Assembly: GCF_021917145.1 (NCBI RefSeq)
Contig: NW_025814039.1
Coordinates: 558,001-622,000, forward strand
Length of the DNA: 64,000 nt
Reading direction: 5' to 3'
From: Hypomesus transpacificus
Lineage: Eukaryota; Chordata; Actinopteri; Osmeriformes; Osmeridae
The position numbers were made by a program, and so were the translations under genes. Below the pieces are notes generated by a model that did not search any database, was not told the DNA's origin, and saw only the letters and a program-made list of their open reading frames with translations. Positions 38,001 to 46,366 of this stretch are shown piece after piece. Each line of letters begins with the position of its first letter. Within the stretch, counting starts at the first letter, position 1.

Positions 38001-41000
38001 GATGTATTTGTTAAACCTTTGTCTACGTTTTGATCTTTTTATACCTTTATGTGGCTTTTCTTGTTGTGCCTTTTGAATCTTTTGTGGGGGTTTTCACCAC
38101 TTCTCTCTGTCGATGTCCTATTTATTATTTTTGAAAAATGCTATAAAAGTGAATGATACATTAAAATTCAATGAAAGTAGTGAAATGATCATTTTTGTAT
38201 CACTTGAGAAGAGCTTTGTACAGATACCCATTGTTCTTTTTGGTTTGAAAGGTTTTGGTTGAAAGAAACCCCCATTTCTGATATGGAAAGGATTAGGAAA
38301 TGGGTCAAAGCAACCCAAGGACAAAAGGGTTAAGGGGAGACACCCCAGTGAATAGGGATAACATATCAACATGAAACCTCCCAAGTTGATAACTAATAGT
38401 AGGTCAAATGATGTTTTCATTACTAGTTTCCTGTAAATGTAGGCCTATGTTTAAATGAGCAAATGATTAAGTTGACAAATATGATATAATTTGCATACAT
38501 TTCCAGAACGGAAATCAGAACATTGAGTGAAAAACCTTGTTTCACTTTGTCAACATATTAAGGCCGATTTATACTTCTGCGTCTCGAGAGACGCACGCAC
38601 GGAGTCGGACGGATTGGTTTAATATACGGTTTTTAATACGGACCAATCACAGCCAAGGAGTATCCGTAAAATGATGGACGGACAGACGGATAGTCAGGAA
38701 AATCAGGAGGTCCACGCAGAGCTCTGCGAGGGGCTCGAAGAGGACACGCAGAGGGCGTTTCTTGACGGAGAGGGCGTTCCCCGTGTGCGTGTGCGTAAAA
38801 ACACAGAAGTATAAATCGGCCTTTAGAGTAAAAGTTTTTACAAAGGGCACTTTGGATATCTCTTTTTCATCACTCCATTAATCAGAATATGGTGGCAACA
38901 GCCATCAAAGAAAATCAGTTGAAAATTGCGCTGCAGACCGTGTTCTTGCTCAGGTTCTCCGCATCACCCACACTATAAAACTACCCATAGCGAAATAACG
39001 AAACGCTATTCATTCAGTCTGTGGGACTGAGTGCACAGCTTCAATGCGTCGCATTGGCAACAAGCGGCTCAAGAAGTTGGCAATATACGTAATTCCCTCT
39101 GCTAAGAATCTATATCTTTCAGAAAGATACTCATGAAGGAATGCGAAAGGGTTTTGTCGGTCTCTAAATGTTCGGTCTCTAAATGTTCTGGCTCTTCTGA
39201 GCGCACCTCTCACTATCCGCGCACCAAGCTCCACAGGATCTTCTATGAACGGTGACGACATGATCGTCAAGAATGAGTTAGTGGGCAGGGTTTTTATACC
39301 GGTTGATCTCTGATCTCCAACTTAACCTGCTTCCGACCAGGTTAGCCGTTCAGCATGTGTTTCCATGGCGATATACCCCGGTAACAAGTGCCCCAAACAT
39401 TGCAAAGAGCCAAAACAACATTACCAACATTGTGTAGTTAGGTTCTCTCGCGAAATCGCTGCAGGATGCAGGATGATAAAATACGCCATATTAGTTGATA
39501 TACTTGAATAAAAAAACATGTTATTAAGATTTTACTACATTAATTGTAGACTACAGTGAACATTTGTAAAGTTGTAGACTTTATAATAATGTTTTTATAT
39601 TACTTTGGAGGCCTACGTACTTTACCAATATTCACCCTATATTAAACCTAACTACACAATGTTGGTAACGAACGGCCTTTACATGTGGTTGCCCTGATGA
39701 AAACGAATGAAAAATATAGCTGTAAGCAGCAATCAGATGGCCAAGCACTCCAATGACCCAGAAAACATTTTAGACATCCTCAGAAGAGGGTATCGAGTAC
39801 ACGCAGCAAGTTTGGTGTGAATACGTCAAAGATTTGCTGAAATACGACCCAACTTCCTGTTTGCTGGCTTAACGGCACATTTTGATTGCCTGTACCAGGA
39901 AAACGGTTTCGAAAAAAAAAAACCCATGTGATAGCTTTTGTGAGGCTTGGTCTGAAGATAATATCTGCCAAATTTGGTGAATATTGGATGACGTGTAGGA
40001 GGAGTAGAGAAATCTATTAATAAAAAATGGTGGCCGCATCAATTTGGCTATTATCACAAATTACTTTGAGTCACACATGGGATGTCCCAAGATATCATGA
40101 GCCAAAGGAATCACTTAATAAAGGCAAACAAATCAATAGTTATTGGCCAAAACACATTTTTGCTCCCTTCGGCCATGCCCAGTGATCACATGACACCAAA
40201 TTGTGTGGACATCCTCAGAAGAGGGTTCCGAGTCATCTTACCAAGTTTGGTGTTGACATCTCAAAGATTTGCAGAGATTTGATCCAATTTCCTGTTTGGT
40301 TGCTTTGTTGCAGATTTTGATTCGCTGTACCGGACAAACAGCTTTTTTTTTTTTAGGAGGGGTAAGCTTTCAAAGGTTTTTTGATAAAACCGGAAATGGC
40401 GGAAAATCTATATAACCGGAAATTGACGTCATAGGGTGTGCTGAACTCGTATTGATCCAGGGAATCCAATGGTACCTCATTTTTGAAAATCAGTCATATG
40501 GTTCAAAATTTGCGTGTGTAAACACAAGTCCAACTTTGACCCGTTGGTGGCGCTAGAGTGGTCTAATGGGAGACATGAAACTTGGTGTAAGTAGGCCTAT
40601 AGAAGGAACTGTCCTTAATGAGTGTGCCAAATTTCACAAAAAGTTACCGTATGGTTTTAGGGCAGGGGTGTCCAATCCTGGTCCTCGAGGGCCACTGTCC
40701 TCCAGCACACCTGATTCAAATGAATGGTCACTACACGGCTTCCATGATAACGACCCATTCATTTGAAACAGGTGTGCTAGAGCAGGGAAACATCTAAAAC
40801 ATGGGGGGACCGCCCTTTTTGGCTCTGGTCTGTATCTTTGTCACGCCCCAAAATTTACATCCAGACCAGCCCGAGGTAGCGTCCATCTCCAATACTAGTT
40901 TAGCTGTGCGCTGCTCTGTGTAGGCTACTTATAAGGAATTACAAAGAAGAACGTTTTGAATTATAACAAGGATATTGAAAATGGACCACGGTCGTAAATG

Positions 41001-44000
41001 CTGTGTTCCAGGCTGTAGAGGGAAGGCTAACACTCACAGTCTTCCCAATGAGCCAAACATTCAACAGGCATGGCTGCTGTTGTATATGAGAAGATCCCGG
41101 CGAAGTTCGACACTCAATCATTCATTTGCTCTGAACATTTCACCCAAGACAGTTTTGACAACCTTGGACAATTTCAAGCAGGATTTGCTAGGAAGCTGAA
41201 CCTGAAAAGAGGTGCTGTTCCGACCGTACGCTCATTGCAACCGCAAGCTATAAGGACAGTATGATGTTGTGCTAACAGTTATTAGCAATGCTAACGTTTC
41301 CTTTATATAGCATACCAGGTAGAATGCTAAATACGTTTCTACACACTAGCTGTAGTCGGCATTAGAAGGGAAGCTTCCGAAAAAATAGCCAGAAAACGAA
41401 CAGCAGTCTGGCTTTTTTCCTACACCTGTCTAGATAATCTATTTGAAAGAACTGGAGAAAGGCAGGTGCTAGAATGAGGATACGTTAGCATTGCTAGTAA
41501 CCGTTACTAGTAACACCTAGACTGTAGGCATGTCAACAAGTTTAGCTTGCTAACGCAAGAGCATAGAATGTGTGATAATTTAGCCTAGTTTATTGGCAAT
41601 GGGGCTAACGTTGATTCATGTTCCTGACTGTGTTTCATTCAAATAAATAACCTGTGTAATGTAAATCTACAATGCATGTTTGTCCAGATCTTTGTCATGT
41701 TATTTTTCAGCAAATATCTAGAGCTAGCTAGCTAACTGACGCCGAGTAGAATCACGATATGGTTTGGTTGCTAAGCTGTAGCCTAACGTTCTACCCACCT
41801 AAGTCAATCCAGTTTGCTTCAACAACAGAAGTGGAAACAAGTAATGTTATCATTTCAAATGATATATAGTCAATCTGTTGAAAACAATGTTGTGTAGACA
41901 CAATAGATTTATTTGCGCGTTTTTATTTCAAGTCTCCAACTTCGGTGTTTCAGTGAGTGCTGCTGTTGGCCGTGTTGCGTTTTTGCTCCCCAGCTTCACT
42001 CGTTGAAAACCAACCAATCAGCGCGCAGCTTATCTAAATATTAATGAGCATACCATGTTTTTTCCCGGGAACATTTCAGAGGATCTATCAGGGGGCATAG
42101 AACAGCACCCGGGCCATTTTCAACCCAACCAATGTTACATACCCTATTCGGAGACCTTAAGGAACAGTGTGAAATACCCCAAAAACCCATTCAATCGCCC
42201 CTTTAAGCTATTATGGTCTTTATTTTCTCGTTATAGGCCAAGGCCTTACTGTGGGTTTAGTTTTCACGGTGAATTTGGAAAAGAAGCTTCAAACCTGTAG
42301 CAAGAAAGCCACTTGTGTCTGCCAGTGTTTCGAGTGAATTATAATGCACTTGTGATTTACTTGTGTAATAAATACTATTTCATTTAACCAATTAAATAAC
42401 AGTATTCTGATTTTTTTTTGGGTGCGGCGTTTATTACACAATGAGCATTTTTGGTGCAGCGTTTATTCGAGGGCAGCGTTTATTTGAGGGCGGCGTTTGA
42501 TTGAAGAAATGCGGTATTTCCATATGGGCAAAAAAGCAATGCTAACCTTAATAAACTCTTCCAGCTTAGAGCTGTCCTTCAGCTTTGTGTAGCAGTTTAG
42601 CAGCAGGGTGGTGTGGTCTGCGTTGGCCAGGGACAGCCTGTGAAGCGCCTGCAGGTAGGCTGTCAAATTGTGGATCCTCTGGGCATCTAGGAACTTCCTA
42701 ATTACGTACGAGGGCTCCAATTTCCCAATGGTGCTTAAGGAAAGTCCAGTCAGTAAATATTGGCAAATGGAACAGTATGTTGGTTACAAAAATGTTGTCA
42801 TTAAAGAGTTATTTTGCTTTGCTGTCAAGCTGAATTGGCCCCACAAATAAAATAATTGGGCAACACTTAATATCAATGTTACATTAAATACCATTAAAGT
42901 ACATAGCAATACTTATAGTAACACTGTTGGTACACATAAAATGCTTCATTACGCACTTAATTAAACCCACTTAATTGTGGTTTACCAGTACAAGTTATTA
43001 AACAATTAAAACTTGCATGGTAAATGTTGGGGTTTCCATTGGGTAAGTTGATGCTAACATGAATCTTGTTTTGGTAACGTAATCTTCACCTGCCTTAACA
43101 ACATCCACCTACCCTTTATACCCCTCCCTCATTCTGTGCCTTCTGACACTTTAATAATCTATACCAATAACACAAACTACAATTGAACTATATAGCAATT
43201 ACTATCTAAATACAATGTTTTACTATATGTGCTGCTATGCATATGTGCTATATGTGTTGCTACATGGTAATTAAAGTTACTTGAACATAAAGTGTTGTCA
43301 AAATGCATCTCAATTGACAGGGTGCTGTCTGGTTTCCATGTACCTTACCGGATGTACTGCTGTATAGCTCCGTCGTGGTCTCCTTTGTTGTAGAGGTGGT
43401 CACCATACTGTCTGAAGATCTCTGACAAGCCGTCACTGTCTAAGTGTTGGCTTTTAGCCAGGTTGATGGCCATGACAAATAGGTTCTTCTTAAAGAGCAT
43501 CTAGACACAGAGAGATTGATTAAGAGCCTTGCTCTGGGGGAAAGAGGTTGAAGTAAACAATTGTACCATCTTTGGAGCTCACCTCTAGTTTGGTTTGAGT
43601 ATCTTTCTCCTGCAGCACAAACATCTTGCCGTCTCTAGTCAGGATATAGAAAGAACCCCATTCTGCCAGCACATCGATAATGTCGTCAAAAGAAGCACTG
43701 TAAGCAATGAACTTGTTGTCTAGGTCGTAAATGCTCAGAATTTGTTTCTCAGATGGAGACGTCTCTCTGCTCCCAAATCCAGGCCTGAAAACATCACCAC
43801 AACAGGTCATGAAAACTCATTAAAGGCACTTAATTTTGAAGATCATATAAAAGGGAAGTTTGTGTCTTGATAATTGATAGCTTCTCGCCAGACAGTCTTA
43901 AACCAAACACTCTTAATTGAAATGTATTGTAGAGGTTCAGCTGTGCAAGCACACATTAGAATTCTCCTCACTTGGGTGACTTGGTGTCTCTGGTGAGTAG

Positions 44001-45619
44001 TAGGAGGTAGCCTCTGTGCCAGTGGGCCATTATCTTGTGGCCGTCAAAAGCAAAGCAGGGCCCTCTCTCATCAGGCTGGTACAGGTACACACACTCATCA
44101 CCTGCTACTATAAACTGTGAGTCCTGGGAGGGGTCGGTGAGGGAGGAGCAACGCAATGCACAGCCATGTGTATCCAGCTCTAATTTGGGGTACTCCTTGA
44201 CCGACAGAGTGTAGCACTGAATAGAGAAATGTCAAATCACAAAAATAAGCTGGAATTTTCGAATTTAAGGACTTGAATTCAAATATAATTCTAAAGTTAT
44301 GGAGAAAACTTACATGAACTTTTTCCAAAGTTGCCACAAACAGGTTAGTCACCTTGCTTGCTTGACGGAAAGCTAAGCCCGTAATGGGACAGGTGCCCTC
44401 GTGCAGAGTTAAGGTTTTACTATGCCTGTCCCTGGTAATGTCACCCTTGGTCAACACCACACTTCCATCTGTGAATCCTAGAAGCACATGGTTTGCAGTC
44501 ATCCATTTATGACGAGGAGCAAATGTGTCTAAGCTAAAGGAATACTGTCTCATGAGGAACTACTGAAATGTTGCTTACCAATGGCCATGAAGTTGAGGTT
44601 TTCATGTACACTCAAACAAGAAACTTCTGTTGGCTTGTTCCCAGGAATAGCTGGAAATATTCTGGTACACAAAGGATTCCCGCTGTCTCGCTTGTCCAGG
44701 TTCCATACTTTGACCTGAAAAACAAATGCTCTTTATTCTGATTCATTTTCATTTTTCTTTTTGGACCACTGAAACAAAGAGTCTAAGAAGAGCTGCTAAT
44801 GCTATTCAAGCAGTATTTTGTGGTTATCAAAATATGTATTGACACTTGCCAATGGGTTTATTCCAGGCTCATCCTGCCCAACTGAGACCAGAATACTGTG
44901 CTGCTTAAGCTGATAAAGGTGTGTCACTCGGAGTTTATATGCCTGGAAGCAAGTCAACTGCAGTGAGCGTGTCAACAACCAGATCTGACCATCCATATGT
45001 AATACTTGCAGGGTCACGGCTCAAATAACAGTGAATAAGGTGATACTAACACAATGCTTTGATTAACATTATAAAGAGTTATGCCATAGCTACAGCGACA
45101 GAAAACTTGTAACAACTTATTGCTTTTCAAAACATCAGCGTCTTTTTCGACTTTGTCAGAAATACATGGCTTCTAATCACATAAAGATGTAGGCTAACCT
45201 AAATGGATTGAGTTTATATCATATATGGTTAGGCTAGGCTACATATGTTGACACTATCCGTCTCTGAAAATGACAGTATTGGGCAACGTTTGACTGCATA
45301 CAAATTATTATTGCACGAGGATCAACATTTCTAACCAGCTGAAGTCATTTAAAGATAGCCATCTGATCTGGCTAACCAAAACAACTAACGCTAGCTGACT
45401 ACAGTAGCTACCTCTAATTCTACTTGAGCAAAAATATAGCTATAGCGATACTGGCAACGTTTGCTTTGAAAGGATATCTCCAATAACAATGTGTCCTCTG
45501 CCCGAATCACACGCCGAGATTCCAACGGGGAGTACGAAGTTTTTCCCAGTATCTCCAGCATCTTTTACTGTCTCTTTATCAAAAAAGACAAATCGCCTCC
45601 ACTGTAAAAATGCTGCCAT
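23059..45619 (-). CDS. vps11: VPS11, HOPS/CORVET tethering complex core subunit (RING)
   Basis: Sixteen coding exons: 45619-45478, 44998-44850, 44714-44579, 44477-44314, 44216-43972, 43784-43583, 43500-43349, 42733-42547, 28077-27934, 27665-27468, 27110-26949, 26740-26607, 26437-26235, 26042-25871, 23683-23461, 23226-23059; total 926 aa (human 941). VPS11 is a scaffold of the class C Vps core that tethers late endosomes and lysosomes. The N-terminal half is the beta-propeller (GFTDGSVVLTKGDITRDRHS, FIVAGDECVYLYQPDERG). The C-terminal half is the alpha-solenoid (clathrin-repeat type), with a coiled stretch before a RING: CSMCNSPLELPSVHF, CSHSFHQHCF and CPTC. The first intron is AT-AC and the second GC-AG. 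The intron between 42547 and 28077 is 14.5 kb and filled with transposons. The gene is divergent from hyou1, as in human. Confidence 0.96.
23999..24183. mobile_element. palindromic MITE in vps11 intron
   Basis: Inverted arms of about 50 bp (left TTCAGCTGACCAGTAGGCTT, right AAGCCTACCGGTCAGCTGAA) surround about 85 bp. The right arm abuts the end of a hAT transposase fragment, so the element may have inserted into that older transposon. Confidence 0.7.
24185..24530 (-). pseudogene. hAT transposase fragment
   Basis: A 91-codon open frame (24460-24185) reads through ALDNQPFSVVEDVGFSRLM and ISFTTDIWTSSVSPVS, hallmark blocks of hAT/ZBED-type transposases. The upstream sequence on the same strand (LDKARKNSSDHPKVKELNGK) continues the family pattern but is in another frame, so there is at least one frameshift. 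It lies in the vps11 intron 25870-23684 and is a decayed remnant. Confidence 0.8.
24661..25387. mobile_element. 727-bp inverted-repeat element in vps11 intron
   Basis: The termini CGTCACTGTGTCCAATCCCG and CGGGATTGGACACAGTGACG are perfect inverted repeats. A second inner pair, TGTCCAAACCCGA and TCGGGTTTGGACA, lies just inside each end. No transposase frame is seen. The family was not identified. Confidence 0.75.
25388..25570. repeat. hAT-type terminal fragment
   Basis: The segment ends GATATCATTGTGCATCCCTC and contains GGCAGAAATATTCATATC and ATCGGCGGTGCCGATATC. This resembles the termini (GAGGGATGCAC...) of the MITE at 49353-49880 and may be the end of the hAT element whose transposase lies at 24185-24530. 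Confidence 0.45.
28186..28250. repeat. GCGGCGTTTATT repeat, left copy
   Basis: GCGGCGTTTATTGCACAATG and GGTGCGGCGTTTATTCGAG lie just inside the large vps11 intron. A similar block in the same orientation sits at its other end (42423-42510). These look like the terminal subrepeats of a DNA transposon. Confidence 0.6.
28380..28481 (+). pseudogene. Brinker/pogo-type DNA-binding domain fragment
   Basis: A 33-codon frame, MPKRSYTWVQKAL...SSNRSVERKLQVDERRIRQ then stop, matches the N-terminal Brinker-type helix-turn-helix of Tigger/pogo-class transposases. In that domain KR-SY and SNR-A-E-F-V-E-RIR-W are typical. The rest of the transposase is missing. It is probably part of the same element as the GCGGCGTTTATT repeats. 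Confidence 0.55.
29267..30768 (+). mobile_element. nested degenerate hAT element
   Basis: It starts CAGGGGCGGTCTTTCCTA and ends GTGCTAGGACCCGCCCCTG, flanked by CTTGTGCA and CGTGTGCA (7/8 target duplication). An ATG at 29578 opens MKRQKLSGAKFKKKRREE, then a stop. This N-terminal KLSGA-x-KKKR motif is typical of hAT proteins related to ZMYM-type genes. The remainder is decayed and internally deleted. Confidence 0.8.
30981..32148 (-). mobile_element. 5'-truncated L2-type LINE
   Basis: On the - strand a 60-codon frame (32103-31921) includes VTSLGVILDSDLNFNSHINK and VTKTAFFHLRNIAKV. This is the reverse-transcriptase C-terminal block of L2/Maui-like LINEs. The downstream reading is interrupted by stops and ends in a 3' tail AATAAAGTCTTACTTACTT, typical of L2. 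It lies inside the outer hAT element. Confidence 0.8.
32551..32601 (+). repeat. 51-bp inverted repeat, left arm
   Basis: This arm (GGGTAACCACATGTAAAGGC inside) is the reverse complement of 39663-39713 at 49 of 51 positions. The two arms bracket about 7.1 kb of the vps11 intron. Confidence 0.8.
32750..32910. repeat. PIF/Harbinger-like terminus with 42-bp tandem repeat
   Basis: GGTGCGTTCACACTGCAGCG at 32751 resembles a common fish transposon terminus. Inside, CGCGTAGGGCATTGTGGGAA is repeated with a 42-bp period (32832 and 32874). A related GTAGCGCACTGTGGGAAGGC is at 33686. The opposite end was not located. Confidence 0.5.
33046..33177 (+). pseudogene. MADF (Myb/SANT-like) domain exon, frameshifted
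   Basis: MEEQLIVCVSSYPVLYDISN followed, in the next frame, by YRDVNKKNDVWHRVAEVVGV matches the MADF fold found in PIF/Harbinger-associated Myb-like proteins. One frameshift separates the halves. A GT dinucleotide after VPG could be a splice donor. It is antisense to vps11 and probably the DNA-binding gene of a Harbinger-type element. Confidence 0.65.
33906..33970. repeat. perfect-type hairpin
   Basis: The arms ATATTTCACGCAGGAGGAGC and CTACTCCTCTGCGTGAAATA pair over about 24 nt with one mismatch and one bulge, around a 16-nt loop. It may be a MITE relic. Confidence 0.75.
34183..34282. other. assembly gap (100 N)
   Basis: Exactly 100 undetermined bases. The octamer AAACGATC abuts the gap on both sides (34175-34182 and 34283-34290), which suggests an unmerged overlap or a collapsed repeat. 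Confidence 0.99.
35039..36700 (+). mobile_element. near-intact Tc1-like transposon (IR/DR type)
   Basis: A 1662-bp element runs from CAGTGCCCTCCAAAAGTATT to AATACTTTTGGAGGGCACTG and is flanked by TA on each side. The inverted repeats are about 225 bp and each holds two copies of CAAAAGTATTGGAACA-like sequence, an outer and an inner direct repeat (IR/DR layout). It sits inside the vps11 intron and carries a transposase with one frameshift. Confidence 0.95.
35408..36446 (+). pseudogene. Tc1-like DD34E transposase, one frameshift
   Basis: The first frame holds the paired HTH region with a GRPRK linker (RRTGRPRKTS) and runs to LHEQKYKG. The second frame resumes YTRRCKPLISKKN and runs to the stop at 36444-36446. 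The break coincides with GGGG at 35743-35746, where GGG would keep the frame. The catalytic residues appear intact: D in LWTDETK, D in QQDNDPKHTA, and E in PDLNPIEHAF, with exactly 34 residues between the second D and the E. No other stop interrupts the roughly 345-residue protein. Start choice (35408, or in-frame ATG 35378) is open. Confidence 0.92.
37079..37577. mobile_element. Harbinger-type MITE, copy A (499 bp)
   Basis: The ends AGGCCAATATATGCTTCTGC and GCAGAAGCATATTTTCGGCCT are inverted repeats, flanked by TTA on both sides (37076-37078 and 37578-37580). Inside are repeated CGGAGA-rich words. The TTA target fits PIF/Harbinger. Confidence 0.85.
37681..37930 (+). other. two exon-like segments antisense to vps11
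   Basis: Segment 37681-37746 (EEELLPPPELMASTSRPRQI..) follows a CAG acceptor and ends at AAG|GTATAAG. Segment 37838-37930 (VGADNVRALYKRTLELNYKW..) follows TTTCAG and ends in a TGA. Joined, they stay open and in phase. The product was not recognised. It could be the C-terminal part of the Myb-like gene of a Harbinger element, or a chance reading. Confidence 0.35.
38561..38822. mobile_element. Harbinger-type MITE, copy B (262 bp)
   Basis: The ends AGGCCGATTTATACTTCTGC and CAGAAGTATAAATCGGCCT are inverted repeats with TTA duplications (38558-38560 and 38823-38825). It is the same family as copy A at 37079-37577, but shorter and closer to a perfect palindrome at its ends. Confidence 0.88.
38925..39261 (-). 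pseudogene. HARBI1-like Harbinger transposase N-terminal fragment
   Basis: From ATG at 39261 the frame reads MSSPFIEDPVELGARIVRG, then FLHEYLSERYRFLAEGITYI and a stop after HSVPQTE. Past the stop come IAFRYFAMGSFI and, in another frame, GDAENLSKNTVCSAI, both family-typical. A 5-codon tandem duplication produces TFRDRTFRDRQNP. It is inactive. Confidence 0.8.
39410..39673. repeat. inverted-repeat segment
   Basis: ATTACCAACATTGTGTAGTT at the left and AACTACACAATGTTGGTAAC at the right form inverted arms of about 24 bp about 215 bp apart. The right arm runs into the 51-bp repeat at 39663-39713. Confidence 0.7.
39663..39713 (-). repeat. 51-bp inverted repeat, right arm
   Basis: Partner of 32551-32601 (49/51 match, opposite orientation). 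Confidence 0.8.
39716..40660. repeat. dispersed fish repeat with internal duplication
   Basis: The blocks ACATCCTCAGAAGAGGGTAT (39775) and ACATCCTCAGAAGAGGGTTC (40209) begin two diverged units about 430 bp apart. Both contain CAAGTTTGGTGT and TTCCTGTTTG. The later part holds GTTGGTGGCGCTAGAG. The element type was not assigned. Confidence 0.6.
40674..40800. mobile_element. palindromic hAT-like MITE fragment
   Basis: CAGGGGTGTCCAATCCTGGT opens the segment, and CATCTAAAACATG is near its end. The middle holds a strong inverted pair: CACACCTGATTCAAATGAAT and ATTCATTTGAAACAGGTGTG. The right terminus appears truncated. Confidence 0.65.
40981..41263 (+). pseudogene. THAP domain, P-element-like, frameshifted
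   Basis: MDHGRKCCVPGCRGKANTHS and then, in another frame, YEKIPAKFDTQSFICSEHFT and GAVPTVRSL show the C2CH zinc ligands (CVPGC...CSEH) and the AVPT box of THAP domains. One frameshift lies near 41085. No transposase body follows, so it is a remnant of a P-element/THAP-type transposon. It is antisense to vps11. Confidence 0.8.
41264..42420. other. vps11 intron, repeat-derived, no gene
   Basis: No coding domain is visible. Segments such as CCAACCAATCAGCGCGCAGC (42010) and CATTCAATCGCCCCTTTAAG (42190) look like internal or terminal parts of the P-element-like transposon that supplies the THAP domain upstream. Confidence 0.4.
42423..42510. repeat. GCGGCGTTTATT repeat, right copy
   Basis: GGTGCGGCGTTTATTACACA, GGTGCAGCGTTTATTCGAGG, CAGCGTTTATTTGAGGG and CGGCGTTTGATTG follow each other. 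The block is in the same orientation as 28186-28250 and ends only about 37 bp from the vps11 exon at 42547. Confidence 0.7.
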
Positions 45620-45651
45620 TTCTTGCCAACAATGCTAGGACGCGAAGGAAG

Positions 45652-45670
45652 TCATGTGATAATCACGTGA
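45652..45670. promoter_or_regulatory. tandem M-box/E-box (MiT/TFE, CLEAR-like) upstream of vps11
   Basis: TCATGTGA (45652-45659) and TCACGTGA (45663-45670) lie 33-51 nt upstream of the vps11 start codon. Both match palindromic core sites of MITF/TFEB-family factors, and TCACGTGA is the centre of the CLEAR motif of lysosomal genes. This fits the role of VPS11. Occupancy is inferred. Confidence 0.55.
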
Positions 45671-46119
45671 TAATCACACAAAGAAGCTTCCTCGACCAAT
45701 TCTTTAAAATGGGAAAATCTAAATGCGTAAATCTATATGATTAGTTTTCCACATACTTATGGTATTCCGGGTATATGAGAAAATAATGGACACGTTTTAA
45801 CTTTTAATTAGGAAAAGGCAATGTTAATACGAAATTAAATTAAAGATATAAGATGAAACATTAAGGTACATAATATTTTATGATCAAAATGACTCCAACG
45901 AGTATTAACACAAATGTCTACAAATATGGGGATTTGTTTCATGTCGTCAAACAATTTACGCATATTCATTGAACGTGGACCTATGACATGAGCAATCCTT
46001 TTTTTGCACTTCACACTTTGCACGTGGACCTATCACCAACCGGTGCGTGCGGCAAAGAAGGCGGGTTCTGCGGGGTGGAGGGTCATCGCTGCACTCGCGC
46101 TACAACGGATAGTGTGGAT

Positions 46120-46138
46120 CCAATGAGATCACGCCGCG
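46120..46138 (+). promoter_or_regulatory. ERSE-like element upstream of hyou1
   Basis: CCAAT-N9-CCGCG matches the ER stress response element CCAAT-N9-CCACG with one mismatch and exact spacing. HYOU1 is a known unfolded-protein-response target. The element lies about 0.25 kb before the inferred donor of the first, non-coding exon. Confidence 0.5.
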
Positions 46139-46169
46139 TTCTGGGCCCTATGGTGAGAGCAAGCCGGTG

Positions 46170-46366
46170 ATAACAAGGGAAATCCAAAACCTTTATTAGT
46201 GCGACTCTGGCCCGATTTTTGGATCGAGCGAAAATAGTGAACTATACCACGCAGACCAGTCAATCAAGAATAGCTGCAACTACTTATGTAATTCTCGTTT
46301 TAATCCCGTGTACAACAGGTAGCTAGCTAGCCAGCTAACCGCTCAATTTACTGAGCTGGCTGAATG
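46170..46366 (+). other. probable hyou1 5' non-coding exon
   Basis: A good donor AATG|GTAAGT at 46366 can pair with the TTTCTTACAG acceptor at 47293, placing the ATG 6 nt into exon 2. The transcription start is not determined; the left boundary is only indicative. Confidence 0.4.
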
